From: Onthophagus taurus | Taxonomy: Eukaryota; Arthropoda; Insecta; Coleoptera; Scarabaeidae | NCBI RefSeq assembly: GCF_036711975.1 | Contig: NC_091967.1 | Coordinates: forward strand, 2,294,001-2,358,000 | Reading direction: 5' to 3' | Length of the DNA: 64,000 nucleotides | In this document: positions 11,591 to 24,700 of the stretch, piece after piece | How positions within the stretch are numbered: the first letter of the stretch is position 1 | How the letters are laid out: every line of letters begins with the position of its first letter | Made by a program: the position numbers and the translations under genes | Notes under the pieces: model-generated | Databases searched by the model: none | What the model saw: the letters and a program-made list of their open reading frames with translations, nothing else | What the model was told of the DNA's origin: nothing

Positions 11591-11985
11591 TTATAATTCA
11601 TCATCTACTACACTATTTGGAGCCAATTTTAAACTAAAACCTTTTTTAATCAACAAAAAATTACACTCCTCCCTACTTTTATCTTCTAATGGAATGCGTT
11701 CCATTTCGTTATCATCTTCATCTAAAATTACAAGCTCCGGAGGATGTCCTTGTATCTTCTTAAACGTTAAATCAGCATATTTTGGGACATCTTCATAAAT
11801 GAATTGTTTCACTTCTTTTAAATAGTTTAATTTACAACCGGGGCAACTCTAAAACATAATATGTTAATAAATAACGCCACAACATACACTTTTTTTACCT
11901 CTATACGCCCCCTAATTGATTTCGACCTTCCCCAAATTCCTTGAGTGATAATTAATAGAAAAACTAATGCAAGTAAATGCTTCAT
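11591..11985 (-). CDS. Selenoprotein M-like ER thioredoxin-fold protein, cysteine form
   Basis: Two exons, 11899-11985 and 11591-11848, with a 50-base intron; 114 residues. The start at 11985 is chosen over the upstream in-frame ATG because it opens the signal peptide MKHLLALVFLLIITQGIWG. The mature part contains SCPGCKLNYLKEVKQF and then GHPPELVIL and a RIPL...REE stretch, which aligns with vertebrate SELENOM, where the redox motif is CGGU. Here the selenocysteine position is cysteine (CPGC), so no recoding signal is needed. The last residues VVDDEL resemble a KDEL-type ER retention signal. Likely role: redox work in the ER lumen. It is convergent with OCRL and the 3' ends overlap: a minus-strand AATAAA lies at 11538-11543. 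Confidence 0.88.
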
Positions 11986-12292
11986 TGTAGGTAATTGTTT
12001 AAAACTATTCAAATACACGTACTCTTAAATAATCTTATCGAAAAAGTTGAGTTTTTGAAATACTTCAAATAGATAAGTTTGAAGTGACAATGAGTTGACG
12101 TAAATACATAACCTCACTTTTTGTTACACAAGATATTAAATGAGTTAATTTTTACGTTAACAATTTGTATTTATCGATATATAAGATAAACCGATCAACA
12201 AGTTAAAAAACAACTCAAAAGTTTCTAATTTTGACTTACTTACATTTTTGGAATCTTTCATCCAAGTATCGTTTTTTAATATCTGTAGGATT
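11986..12292. other. Upstream region of the SELENOM-like gene
   Basis: A+T-rich, about 300 bases, between the start codon of the SELENOM-like gene and the nested element block. It should contain that promoter. No motif could be fixed. Confidence 0.3.
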
Positions 12293-12715
12293 TCCAGTTC
12301 TACCGGAAGTCGCCAGCTTCTTTATTTTTTAAATGGAACCCTGTATATTTTTACATATTTGGATTTGTCTACTTTCAAAGTTTATGAATAACTTTACTTT
12401 TTGCAATTTGATTCGGCCCTTCTCGAGTTTTTCTAAAAAAAAATCTACTCTTGCAGACATTTGTTCAAAAAATCAGAAAACACTCGATTTTTGGTAACTA
12501 TTCGAAATTTGGAAGTACCATAACTTCATCTTTTTAAACAACACTTCCCATATTTTATTACTTAGTCGTCTTTGGGTAAACATTAATAGTTTGGGAGATA
12601 ATTATGGTTTTTTGAAAAATGCACACATATCTATTGATATTAACCGAGTGTGCCATGGAAAACAAGCCTTCTCTATGAGTTCTTGTCAAAGTCTCACTTG
12701 TTTACGTCACTTGAT
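12293..12715 (+). repeat. Left inverted arm of a long foldback element
   Basis: Starts near ACCGGAAGTCGCC and runs through a stretch that includes GTGTGCCATGGAAAAC. The same text appears inverted at 15930-16380 and, after interruption by two transposons, at 19851-19918. Arms are about 420 bases and imperfect. The uninterrupted left arm shows what the right arm looked like before it was split. Confidence 0.7.
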
Positions 12716-12941
12716 GCATGTGTGCTGATGATTATCTGTTAGGTGCTTTAATATTAGTACTAAAGAGTTAAAATCAATAGCGAAAACAATATTTACACAT
12801 ATCAAGACATTCTTAATTTATTTTTTATACAGGAAAGCGCGACAAAGCTCATAGTAGAACTTGAGGAATATTTAACAAAAGCTATGTCAATAAACATTTA
12901 CTTCATACAACAAAAAATTGGTATAAAAAGCTAGAAACAAG

Positions 12942-13610
12942 TTACAATAAATGTTCGAAATGGTGGCCGTTCGCATTCAAGCACTGTGTTATACGTGAAG
13001 AAACACCCTCAAGTGTAGCTTTTCGTACTTCTTGAGGAGAGAGACTGTCGAATGCTGCTTCTAATTCCTCCCTGGTGTTTATCCACCTGTCTTCAAACGT
13101 TAAAGTCAGCTCTTGGGTGCAATGCGCCGGAGCTCCATCCAGTTGATACCAACAGCTTCCTCTCAAGTTCAAAGACAGGTTGTCAAGAAAATCTTCTACC
13201 ACAGTACGTAACAAATTCAACTAACGCTGTCGTTAAAACACCGTCATAAATGACGTAAAAGAACCTAACCTGATGGTTTCTTTCTCAGATTGCATGCGGG
13301 TTGACGGAAGCCCAGATATTTATACGCAAAAACTTAGGTTCGTCCGTCCATATAACTTTTTTCAAAAAGTTTTCACCCTATTGACAACGAAGGTATAGCA
13401 TCTCACACACACAAGTTCATTTGGTCATCGGGATCTTGAGGATGAAGGTCTAACTAACGAGAACTTGTAGTAGTGGAACAGATGTTTCTTGAAGACCCTA
13501 TGCACTGATTCCGAGATCTTCTTTGGCAGTTTGAATTGAGGCGTTGGGATTGGCATCGAAATAAACCAAGGTATATTTTTTGGTCGGTTTAACACGTGAT
13601 TAATTCGTTC
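12942..13610 (-). pseudogene. Tc1/mariner-superfamily transposase remnant
   Basis: Minus-strand pieces: KKVIWTDEPKFLRINIWAS (first catalytic Asp region), then WYQLDGAPAHCTQ (second Asp) and the family tail CLNANGHHFEHLL. A stretch carrying the third catalytic residue is missing: the frame jumps from the second Asp region to a Trp-Ile/REELEAAF piece of the tail. It lies between the arms of the foldback element and may be its decayed transposase. Dead copy. Confidence 0.65.
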
Positions 13611-14334
13611 AAAATGCAAAAAATTTGCTTCTAACTTATTCTTTTATCACCGGGGGTAAATGTGGATAATTTTCATTAAACATTCTGCAAGTTCTACTAA
13701 GAACTTTGTCGTACTTTCCGTGCATAAAATAGTATATTATTATATGAGCATATAATAGCTCATTATATGCGAGTAGAATACTATACTTTGTCCACGACTA
13801 TTGAAATTGATTCCATAAATTTATTTTTTTAAAAAATTTTTGAATAAAGGTTAAACGTCAATGTGACACAAATTCAATGTTACTAACTGTAACCAACTTC
13901 ACAACAATTTGTCAAAATTAAATGTCAGTTTTATAAAACGTCGTTTTCTTTAGGAAAATTAATTAATTTATGCTTAAATCATACGAAAAAAGGAATTTGT
14001 TTAGGTTTTTTTAATGTCAAACATTTAGAAACTCCTAAAAAATTGAATGAAATTGTCGTTTTTTGAACTTTTAACGTTTCAAATAATTATTATTAGTCTG
14101 GTCAAGATACCCGTGGATAATTATTATTCACCGCTATTATTCACTCCGTGAAAAATGACTACCATTTTGGTTTAGAAAACTCGTTCATAAGGTATATATT
14201 ATAAGGTAGTCGTGGACAAAATAAATTAAGGATTTCGTCATTTGTATAGTAGACTCCACGAGAGCTGGCAGTAAATCATCATTTTCTGCTCTTACAAATG
14301 CCATACGTAGTTCACAAACCGCTAGAGAGTGTGT
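13611..14334. other. Interior of the foldback element, unassigned
   Basis: A+T-rich sequence between a transposase remnant and a duplicated MITE-bearing stretch. A palindromic patch lies near 13735-13780 (TATTATATGAGC and its near mirror). No gene recognised. Confidence 0.3.
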
Positions 14335-14735
14335 GTTGGAAAGAGATAGCATTAGTTTAATATGTCTGCTGTACAATTCAAATGGCCACGTCGAAAAAGT
14401 ACGTTTGTTCTTCTAAGGGATGTCACTCTATAATTATAATCTCTAAAGTCCCTAGATTTACAAAGTACCACGGTTTGCCGCCATTTTGGCTCGAAAGTCA
14501 AAAACTATGTCGTTCTATTGATAACATTACGCCAAATTTCCTTTTTTTTTTTCTCGTGGTACTCTGAAGAGTCGAAAGTCCTTCTTACTCTCATTTTTGC
14601 AACTCCAAAGGCAACAAGACGGCAATATTTTTGTAAATAAGTGGTGAGATGCAGTGACAAGCTGTCAAACCGCCATTTTGGCTTGAAAATAGGCTTCATG
14701 AACCGCGGCACTTTATAAACCTAGGGATTGTACGT
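14335..14735. mobile_element. MITE copy D plus duplicated flank
   Basis: The MITE spans about 14443-14729. Both it and 108 bases of left flank are nearly identical to 7757-8150. The apparent small reading frame beginning [14 protein letters not shown] crosses from flank into MITE in both places, so it is a by-product of the duplication and not a gene. Confidence 0.7.
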
Positions 14736-14990
14736 TTCATAAAGGCCCAACGTCTCAGGTGGTTTGGACATGTCATGAAAATGGCAAATCGCCGGCTACC
14801 AAGAAGAATCTTCGAGTCTAACATGCCAGGAAGATGATGTCAAGGTTAATCTCGAAATCGCTGCAAGCATGAACTGGAGAGGGATTTTCGGAGTATGAAG
14901 GTGTGAAATGGGAAAGGCAGAACTTCAAGCCGAGATGGATGGCGGGAAGCCGTGAAGCAGGCTAAGGCTCACCCTGAGCTGTAAAGAAGA
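14736..14990 (+). pseudogene. 3' tail of a LINE retrotransposon
   Basis: Plus strand reads QRLRWFGHVMKMANRRLPRR and later WREAVKQAKAHPEL, the C-terminal signature of RTE/Jockey-like LINE polyproteins, followed by an A-rich end. The frame is shifted in the middle. 5'-truncated, as usual for LINE insertions. Confidence 0.7.
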
Positions 14991-15929
14991 AAGAAAGGAA
15001 AAAGAACATTTATATCTGTTTTTCTAGTACAATTGTATGAAGTAGTAGGTATTTTTTAGTAAATATTTCAATTTTAGTACGTTTCATAGAGGTACTTATA
15101 ATTACAATCTGTTCATAGAACATTAATGAATACGAATACCGAATTCTACAGATACATGCATAAAATAAAGGCATACAATGAAGATATCACTCATATTAAT
15201 TGATTCGTTGCCACTATGTTTCTTTCAATCGTCAAAATATCCGTGAATCATGTAGTGCCGTGTTCCTTGAAAAGCAGCGAATTTAAAACCAAACGTCATT
15301 AAACCTTTACGAAATTGTCTAAATTTGTCCTAAATTGTGAACATAAACGTGAAAAATGGTCTATAATGTTCAAACTGTATCTAAGATTATGTAATCTTGC
15401 ACTACAATTGTTTAAAATCGCAAAAATTTGTTCAAATTCATATAAATTTTTATAAAAATGTCTAAAATTATTCAAACAGTCTAAAATTAAACATAACATT
15501 AGTACTGACACTAGAAATAACACTAAACCTAGAAACTTTCGAGTTTAACCGTGCGTCTTTTGAAAAGGCGTTTGACTTTTCCGACACTTCTAACTTATTT
15601 CTGAAGAAGCTTGCAACATGGTAAGAAGAGAGAAGGTATGAAGAGATTGAGGTTGCAAAAAGTCGAAAGTTTCTAGTTGTCCAAAATTATTTAAAATTGC
15701 TTAACATGATCAAAATAGACACTGTCTAATACGTCAAAATGTCTAAAATTATTTTAGCCTACTTTGTAAACTTTTGGCAAATTTTGGCGAAATAATCTAA
15801 GTCGTACGTCCATATCTTGATTCATACCATTTTTAAGAGATCTGTCACTGCCAGCTCTCGTGGTTTCTACTATATAAACATTATTTACGTTATTAATATC
15901 GATTTTAACTGGTTTCAGATTCACAAGTG
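14991..15929. repeat. Unassigned interior with TCTAAAATT-type low-order repeats
   Basis: Around 15310-15500 and again at 15680-15760 the short text GTCTAAAATT recurs with variation, giving a degenerate tandem look. A CTAGAA-rich patch at 15515-15545 resembles patches at 27345 and 37185. No coding sequence recognised. Confidence 0.35.
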
Positions 15930-16380
15930 TCAAACAACGTAAATCAGACTTTGACGTTTGTCAATAACTCACTAAATATTTGTTTTCCATGGCACACTAG
16001 GTTAATATCGATAAGATGTGTGCTTTCTTCAAAAACGCTAATTATCTCCCAAACTATTAATGTTAGGTGTAGGAGATATAAGATATAAAAGATGTAAAAT
16101 GAGACGTTGAAGACGACTAAGTAATAAAATATGGGGGGTGCCATTTAAAAAAATGAAGTTATGGTACTTCCAAATTTTAAAAAGTTAACGATTTAGACAG
16201 CCGTGCTTGGCACTAAAACATACTCCATCACGTTGCTTAAACATGTTCTGGATCCTATATTGATATACCAAAAAGCTAGAGCAGATTTGTTTGAAAAAAA
16301 GTCGAATAACTCGAGAACGGCCGAATCAAATTGCAAAATGTAACGTTATTCATAAACCTTGAAAATAGACAAATCCAAAT
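15930..16380 (-). repeat. Right inverted arm of the foldback element, inner part
   Basis: Reverse complement of the left arm at 12340-12715 with scattered differences. It is cut at 16380 by the TA insertion of a pogo-like element, and its outer part resumes at 19851. Confidence 0.7.
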
Positions 16381-16381
16381 A

Positions 16382-17897
16382 CCGTATTTTCTCGAATTTA
16401 ATCCGCATCTTTTTTATAAATTTTACATGCTCTAAAATCAAATGCGGATTAGATTCGCAGTCGTATAGTTGCAATTTGGAAAATAGTAAAATTATTATAA
16501 AAACATTATAACAATAACACTTTATTAAGGGTTTTAGAACGATATTTACTTTTTTATGTATCATTTTCTTCCCATATTAAGTCATCTTCGGATCTGTCCA
16601 AAGCATTGGTTATACAAAATTTCTTAAATGATGTTATAATATTGTTTTCAGGGATCGTTTTCCATGTCGCCTACACTTACTGAGCAAGTTCAGAAGCTCG
16701 TTTAATTGCTCCCGATTTTGTCAATTCTCGAGTTTGTTAATATATACGATATCATTCCACCAGGTATTATTGTTATGACAAGAAGTCTAAACCAAGGGCA
16801 ATCAGTCTATGATTAATTAATATCTTTATTTAATAATCCTCCTGGTCTACGACTCCATATTTGTCTTAACCATTCCATCATCAGCTTTTCCATTATCCAT
16901 CCTTTTTGTTGTGCCCTAACTAAGACGTCATTCGGGAAGTCTTTCGGATATCAGAATGGTTTTTTTCTCAATATTAATAATGACAGCAATTTTTCCCTAT
17001 TACTTGTTACTACATCAATGTTATGCGCAATTTTTCGCAACCACTCGTTTATAAAGAAATTTCCCACACACCTCTTCTTTCCAATGTGTAATTTTGAGGC
17101 ATATCCAGATATACTGCCATTTCGTCGGCATTCACAGTTTGAAACAAATTGAAATTTTCTTGAAAATTATTAGGAGTTTTTGGAAAATTTTTATTCTGCG
17201 CCTCAATGATAAATCCACAGTCGCATAAATCCTACAGTCCAACCTTTGCTGGTATTACAAATTTGTTAGTCCCTCTTTTCGTTTTTCTTGAGAGAACCAG
17301 AAAAATTCCTCATCAATTTCATGAATTCTTCTTTGGCTCGGTAAATTTCTTGCACGATGCCTCACAGTCTGCAATAGCTGCTTTGTCTTTCCGCAACAGC
17401 CGCAACGTTACTTTCATTAACGGCAAAAATTGTACCAGATTTTAGATTTCCTTCTTTTAACGCTAACTTAATAACATCTCTTTAAACTTCGCTGTATAGA
17501 AGAACTTCTTCGATTTTTGCTACTTTTTTCCATAATAATGCTATTATATGTATAATTAAGCACACACCACGTTCGAGCTGCTACGAGGGCAGTATATGAA
17601 CTGAATTCGTGCTAGGCAATACTATTTATTTTTAAAATCATATTTATTTTCCAATTTTTTCTGGCTTGATAAATTTAAAGTCTAGTCTAATAAAAACTCG
17701 TCATAAACAAGGTTTCTTTAGGTGCATTAGCGTCAATCAACGGAAAAAATATATATTTATGGTTAAGAACAAGCATCACATCGCTTTGGTGTTGTCGAAT
17801 TGCTCAAAGAAAGATGCGGATTACATTCGCAAACAAAATTTTTTTACCACTATGCATTTTTAAAATCGGAGTGCGGATTAGATTCGAGAAAATACGG
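16382..17897 (-). mobile_element. Pogo-like DNA transposon 1, degenerate
   Basis: Inverted ends CCGTATTTTCTCGAAT and its mirror, with TA at both sides (16380-16381, 17898-17899); 1516 bases. Minus-strand frames give CENPB/DDE_1-type pieces: YPKDFPNDVLVRAQQKGW, MEWLRQIWSRRPGGL and IIPGG, separated by stops and shifts. This is the pogo/Tigger transposase family. Not functional as read. Confidence 0.75.
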
Positions 17898-17899
17898 TA

Positions 17900-19848
17900 C
17901 AGTAAAGCTCCGCTAATTCGAACACCCCCAAATCCGAATTCCCTTGTAATCCGAACAAAATTAGAAAACATGAAATTTGCATTATGTCCCTTGCAATCCG
18001 AATTGTTAGAAGATTGTTTGTGTGGCCGTTTAAACAAGTTGGAACACGTTTAGTTTTATAGTTTATAGTTACTTGTTTACGTTATACGCTCAGTTTTGCG
18101 TAAAAATGCCACCGAAATGGTCGCACAAGACGTTAACAATCGCGGAAAAAGAACAAATATTAATAAAACTGAGTAGTGGTACCAGTGGAAAAGCCTTAGC
18201 AGAAAAATATGGTGTCAGTGTGTCAACCATTTCTGGCATTAAAAAAAAATAAAGAAAAAATAAATAGGTATGTATAACATTCTACTATTTTTCTTAAATC
18301 GGTAATATATTAACATGGACTTTTTCATGGATTTAAAGTTACATTGCAAGTTATGTCGCAACTCCAGCGCGTAGAAAAGCTTTGCGAAAACCAGAATATC
18401 CAGAAATGGAAGATAAGTTGTATAAATGGTTTCAGTTACAGCGAGAAAAACATGCTACATTCACAACTAACTTTTTAAGAGAAAAAGCTCTGAAAATTTT
18501 TACTAAATGTTATAAAGACAAAACGTTTATTGCAAGCAGAGGATGGATCAGTCGATTTAAAAATAGACGTGGTATTCGTCAATTAAAAGTGGTTGGAGAG
18601 AAACTCTCTAGCGACTCATCTGCAGTGCAACCGTATTTACGAAAATTCACTAAAAAAATGACAGCTGAATGTATTACCCAGCCAAATATACAACGCAGAT
18701 GAATCTGCATTATTCAGGAAACTACTTCCCGATCGTACATTAGTGCATGCCGGAGAAAGAACTGCTCCAGGGAGAAAAACATCAAAGGAAAGAGTAACTT
18801 TTCTTGCTTGTACAAACGGAGATGGCACACATAAACTTAAAATGTTGGTTATCGGAAAAGCAAAAAATCCGAGATCTTTTAAAAACTGTCTCCTGTCTTC
18901 CAGTTGAATATTTCTCGACAAAAAATGCTTGGATGACTTCAGCTCTTTTTGTAAAATGGTTTCACGAGTCTTTTGTTAAACAAATTAGAAAATTTCAAGC
19001 AGAAAACAATCTGAGTGGTAAAGCAATTTTGTTAATCGACAATGCGCCAAGTCACGCATCGGAAACCAAATTAATAAGCGATGATGGTGAAATTATAACA
19101 ATGTTTCTGCCACCCAATTGTATTCCACTTATCCAACCTATGGATCAAAATGCAATTCGTTTAAAGTCTCTTAGAACATGTTCTATCTATAGAGGAAGAC
19201 GATATTTCCAAAGCACTGAAGAATATTTCTATTAAGGATGCTGTGTTCATGCTTGCCAATGCTTGGGACAAACTATCGGCTAATTTAATAGCAAAATGTT
19301 GGAGAAATGTATTTGGACAATCAGATGAGGAAACAAGAATTAAAAGAAATCGGTGCTATGCTCCAGCAAATAAACAATGATCATCATCCTTCGCAATCAG
19401 AAGTTAACGATTGGATTGTTGGTGATAAAGATCATGTTTCGCTGGATAGTGACGGCAGGGACGGCAGGCAGTTCTCTCCATTAAGACGCTGGTACAAACG
19501 AAAACGAATTAAAAGTAAAACATGAGAATGCTATTAAACGCTTCAGTACATGTATTCAATGAGCGGAGGAGAATGCAGTCGATTTAAACACCGTAACAAC
19601 CCTTAGAATTCTACGGCAACGCGCCATGAAATTTAAACAAGACTGCATGCGACAAACAAAGTTGTTTGATTTTTTTAAATAAACTGTATAAAACATGTAT
19701 TGCATATATTATCTAGTACAATAAATCTATAAATAAGTATTTATATGACTTTTTTTGATAATATTTAAATATGACTTCAATAATCCGCATGCTTCCATAA
19801 TCTGAATTGAGCTGGTTTTAATTGATTCGGATTAGCGAAGCTTTACTG
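17900..19848 (+). mobile_element. Tigger/Jerky-like DNA transposon 2, degenerate
   Basis: Inverted ends CAGTAAAGCTCCGCTAATTC and its mirror near 19820-19848, flanked by TA; 1949 bases. Plus-strand protein starts at 18106 with a helix-turn-helix (IAEKEQILIKLSSGTSGKAL), then a CENPB-type domain (about 18382-18660) and a DDE domain with DESALFRK, then LLIDNAPSH and LPPNCIPLIQPMD. Several stops and frameshifts break it. It shares its left TA with the right TA of the neighbouring pogo-like copy. Confidence 0.8.
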
Positions 19849-19850
19849 TA

Positions 19851-20040
19851 TGTAAAAATATACAGGTGTTCCATTTAAAAATATAAAGGTAGGTGGCGAC
19901 TTCCGGTATAACCGGAAGTGCTAGAAATTTGAAAATATTTTAGTTGAAAAGAACGCAATTACTTATACTTAAATTTGAATTCTCAAATTTTTATTTTGGC
20001 CAGAACCTCTAATGAACGATCTCGCTGAGATTATACAGGG
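19851..20040 (-). repeat. Outer end of the right foldback arm
   Basis: Begins TGTAAAAATATACAGG and continues through GGCGACTTCCGGT, mirror of 12293-12360 on the left. It ends near TACAGGGTGTATAAT. It directly follows the TA of Tigger copy 2. Confidence 0.6.
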
Positions 20041-20078
20041 TGTATAATAAAAACATTTCAAAGAAAAAAATTTTAATT

Positions 20079-20084
20079 TTTATT
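20079..20084 (-). terminator. Polyadenylation signal of PSMC5
   Basis: AATAAA on the minus strand, 60 bases after the PSMC5 stop codon. Confidence 0.5.
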
Positions 20085-20143
20085 ACACAAGATTTTTTTA
20101 AACACTAAGTTAGATTATCATCAAAAATTAATTCATTAATACC

Positions 20144-21757
<1,614 letters not shown>

Positions 21758-21892
21758 GATAAACGGATTTTATTCACAAATCGCAAAAATCGTCCACAAT
21801 GAAAATGATAATCACGATATTTGACGTTTGACAATTACATAGTCAGTGTTGCCAACCTATGCCGACCAAATGTCTGTAAAATTAATGGTAAT

Positions 21893-23905
21893 TATAACAA
21901 AAATTGTTGCAAATTTTATTGTTAACAATATTGCTCTTTTGCACTTTTTCTCTTAGATACATCAATATCAAGATAGATACGAAAATATGAAAATTTGATG
22001 AATTTGTTACTCCTTCAAGTTATTAAAGATAACACTTGGAAATCGGAGTATGTTATAAGAAAACTTTTATAACAAAAATTGTTACAAATTTTATTGTTAA
22101 CAATATTGTTCTCTTGCACTTTTGCTCTTAGATACGTCAGTATCGAGATACATACGAAAATATGAAAATTTTATGAATTTGTTGCTTTTTTAAGATATTA
22201 AAGCTAACACTTGGGAATCGGAGCATGCTATAAGAAATCTTTTATGACAAAAATTGTTGCAAATTTTATTGTAAACAATATTGCTCTCTTGCACTTTTGC
22301 TCTTAGATGCGTCAATATCGAGATACATACGAAAATATGAAAATTTTATGAATTTGTTGCTTTTTTAAGATATTAAAGCTAACACTTGGGAATCGGAGCA
22401 TGCTATAAGAAATCTTTTATGACAAAAATTGTTGCAAATTTTATTGTAAACAATATTGCTCTCTTGCACTTTTGCTCTTAGATACGTCAATATCGAGATA
22501 AATACGAAAATATGAAAATTTGATGAATTTGTTGCTTTTTCAAGTTATTAAAGTTAACACTTGGGAATCGGAGCATCCTATAAGAAATCTTTTATGACAA
22601 AAATTGTTGCAAATTTTATTGTTAACAATATTGTTCTCTTGTAGTTTTGCTCGTAGATACGTCAATATCGAGATAGATACGAAAATATGAAAATTTGATG
22701 AATTTGTTGCTCTTTCAAGTTATTAAAGCTAATACTTGAGAATCTGAGCTTGCTATAAGAAATCTTTTATGACAAAAATTGTTGCAAATTTTATTGTTAA
22801 CAATATTGCTCTCTTGCACTTTTGCTCTTAGATGCGTCAATATCGAGATAGATACGAAAATATGAAAATTTGATGAATTTGTTGCTTTTTCAAGTTATTA
22901 AAGTTAACACTTGGGAAACAGAGCATGCTATAAGAAATCTTTTATGACAAAAATTGTTGCAAATTTTATTGTTAACAATATTGCTCTCTTGCACTTTTGC
23001 TCTTAGATACGTCAATATCGAGATAGATACGAAAATTTGAAAATTTTATGAATTTGATGCTCTTTCAAGTTATTAAAGCTAACACTTGAGAATCTGAGCT
23101 TGCTATAAGAAAACTTTTATAACAAAAATTGTTGCAAATTTTATTGTTAACAATATTGCTCTCTTGCACTTTTGCTCTTATGGTTAGATGCGTCAATATC
23201 GAGATAGATACGAAAATATGAAAATTTGATGAATTGGTTGCTCTTTCAAGTTATTAAAGCTAACACTTGAGAATCTGAGCTTGCTATAAGAAAACTTTTA
23301 TAACAAAAATTGTTGCAAATTTTATTGTTAACAATATTGCTCTCTTGCACTTTTGCTCTTAGATACGTCAATATCGAGATAGATACGAAAATTTGAAAAT
23401 TTTATGCATTTGATGCTCTTTCAAGTTATTAAAGATAACACTTGCAAATCGGAGCATGCTATAAGAAATCTTCTATAACAAAAATTATTGCAAATTTTAT
23501 TGTTAACAATATTGCTCTCTTGCACTTTTGCTCTTAGATACGTCAATATCGAGATACATACGAAAATATGAATATTTGATGAATTTGTTGCTTTTTCAAG
23601 TTATTAAAGTTAACACTTGGGAATCGGAGAATGCTATAAGAAAACTTTTATAACAAAAATTGTTGCAAATTTTATTGTTAACAATATTGCTCTCTTGCAC
23701 TTTTCCTCTTAGATACGTCAATATCGTAATAGATACGAAAATATGAAAATTTGATGAATCTGTAGCTTTTTTAAGTAATTAAAGCTAATACTCGGGAATC
23801 GTAGCGTGTTAAAAAAAACTTTTACAATAAAAGTTGTAGCAAATTTTATTGTTAACAATATTGCTCTTTTGCACTATTGCTCTTAGATGCGTCAATATCT
23901 ATTTT
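21893..23905. repeat. 175-bp satellite array, about 11.5 copies
   Basis: Tandem repeat with a period of 175 bases (for example the same text at 22251, 22426 and 22601). Each unit has AAAATTGTTGCAAATTTTA, TTGTTAACAATATTGCTC, GTCAATATCGAGATA and GCTATAAGAAA. Copies differ at a few percent, and end copies are more diverged. It lies between the 5' ends of PSMC5 and CDK11. Confidence 0.9.
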
Positions 23906-24254
23906 GACAATATTATATTTTGAACCGTTTTCAAATTAGGTATGGGATTTACTTATGACGCGTACTGTATATACCAACGATCTGGCAACGTTGCTCGAAC
24001 GACAGCATTGCCAATCGATTGGTAACTCTGGTCATAATGTACCATATTATGTAGTGAAGTTTGTTTTTTAGTGGAACCAATTATTTGGTTAATTGTTACA
24101 AATAAGAGATATTTTAAATAAAATAAATCTTTATGAATGATTAAAATGAGTTGAATTAGTTGCAAATTAAATAAATTTCAATATTTTAAATAATTAATAA
24201 TCAACATTTTTTGTTGATAATTATTTACAGGAATTTTTTTTCTGTAATACCATC
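23906..24254. other. Spacer between satellite and CDK11 upstream repeat
   Basis: A+T-rich, no recognised coding sequence. Confidence 0.3.
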
Positions 24255-24578
24255 AATATCTTTTTTCGTTTCTATATAATTAAAGTAGTCTCAAATAAAA
24301 TTTATTTTAAGTAAATAAATTAATTATTACATAATTTTTTAAAATAAATTATAATTTTAATTATTTTCAATTAATTTAAAAGCGCCATCTAGTATCTAGT
24401 ACCTCAATACATCACATTTTTCGTTTTTATATAATTAAAAGAGTTTCAAATAAAATGTATTTTAAGCAGATAAATTCTCCATATTCATACAACATTACTA
24501 ATTAATTAATAATTCTTTGAAATAAATTATAATTTTGGTTATTTTGAATCAATTAAAAAGCGCCATCTACTATTTATT
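24255..24578. repeat. Tandem duplication of about 160 bp upstream of CDK11
   Basis: Two diverged copies, each with TTTTCGTTT(C/T)TATATAATTAAA, TCAAATAAAAT and, near the end, AAAGCGCCATCTA. It lies within 450 bases of the CDK11 start and could overlap its promoter. Confidence 0.6.
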
Positions 24579-24700
24579 TCCCCTTCAAAACAATATAACC
24601 TCTTAATACGTGTTGAACTTTAATTTTTTTTTACCTAATTAAATTAATTACGTTAAATGTTGATGTTAGCAACCCAAAAGTAGATTTGTTTATTTATAAT

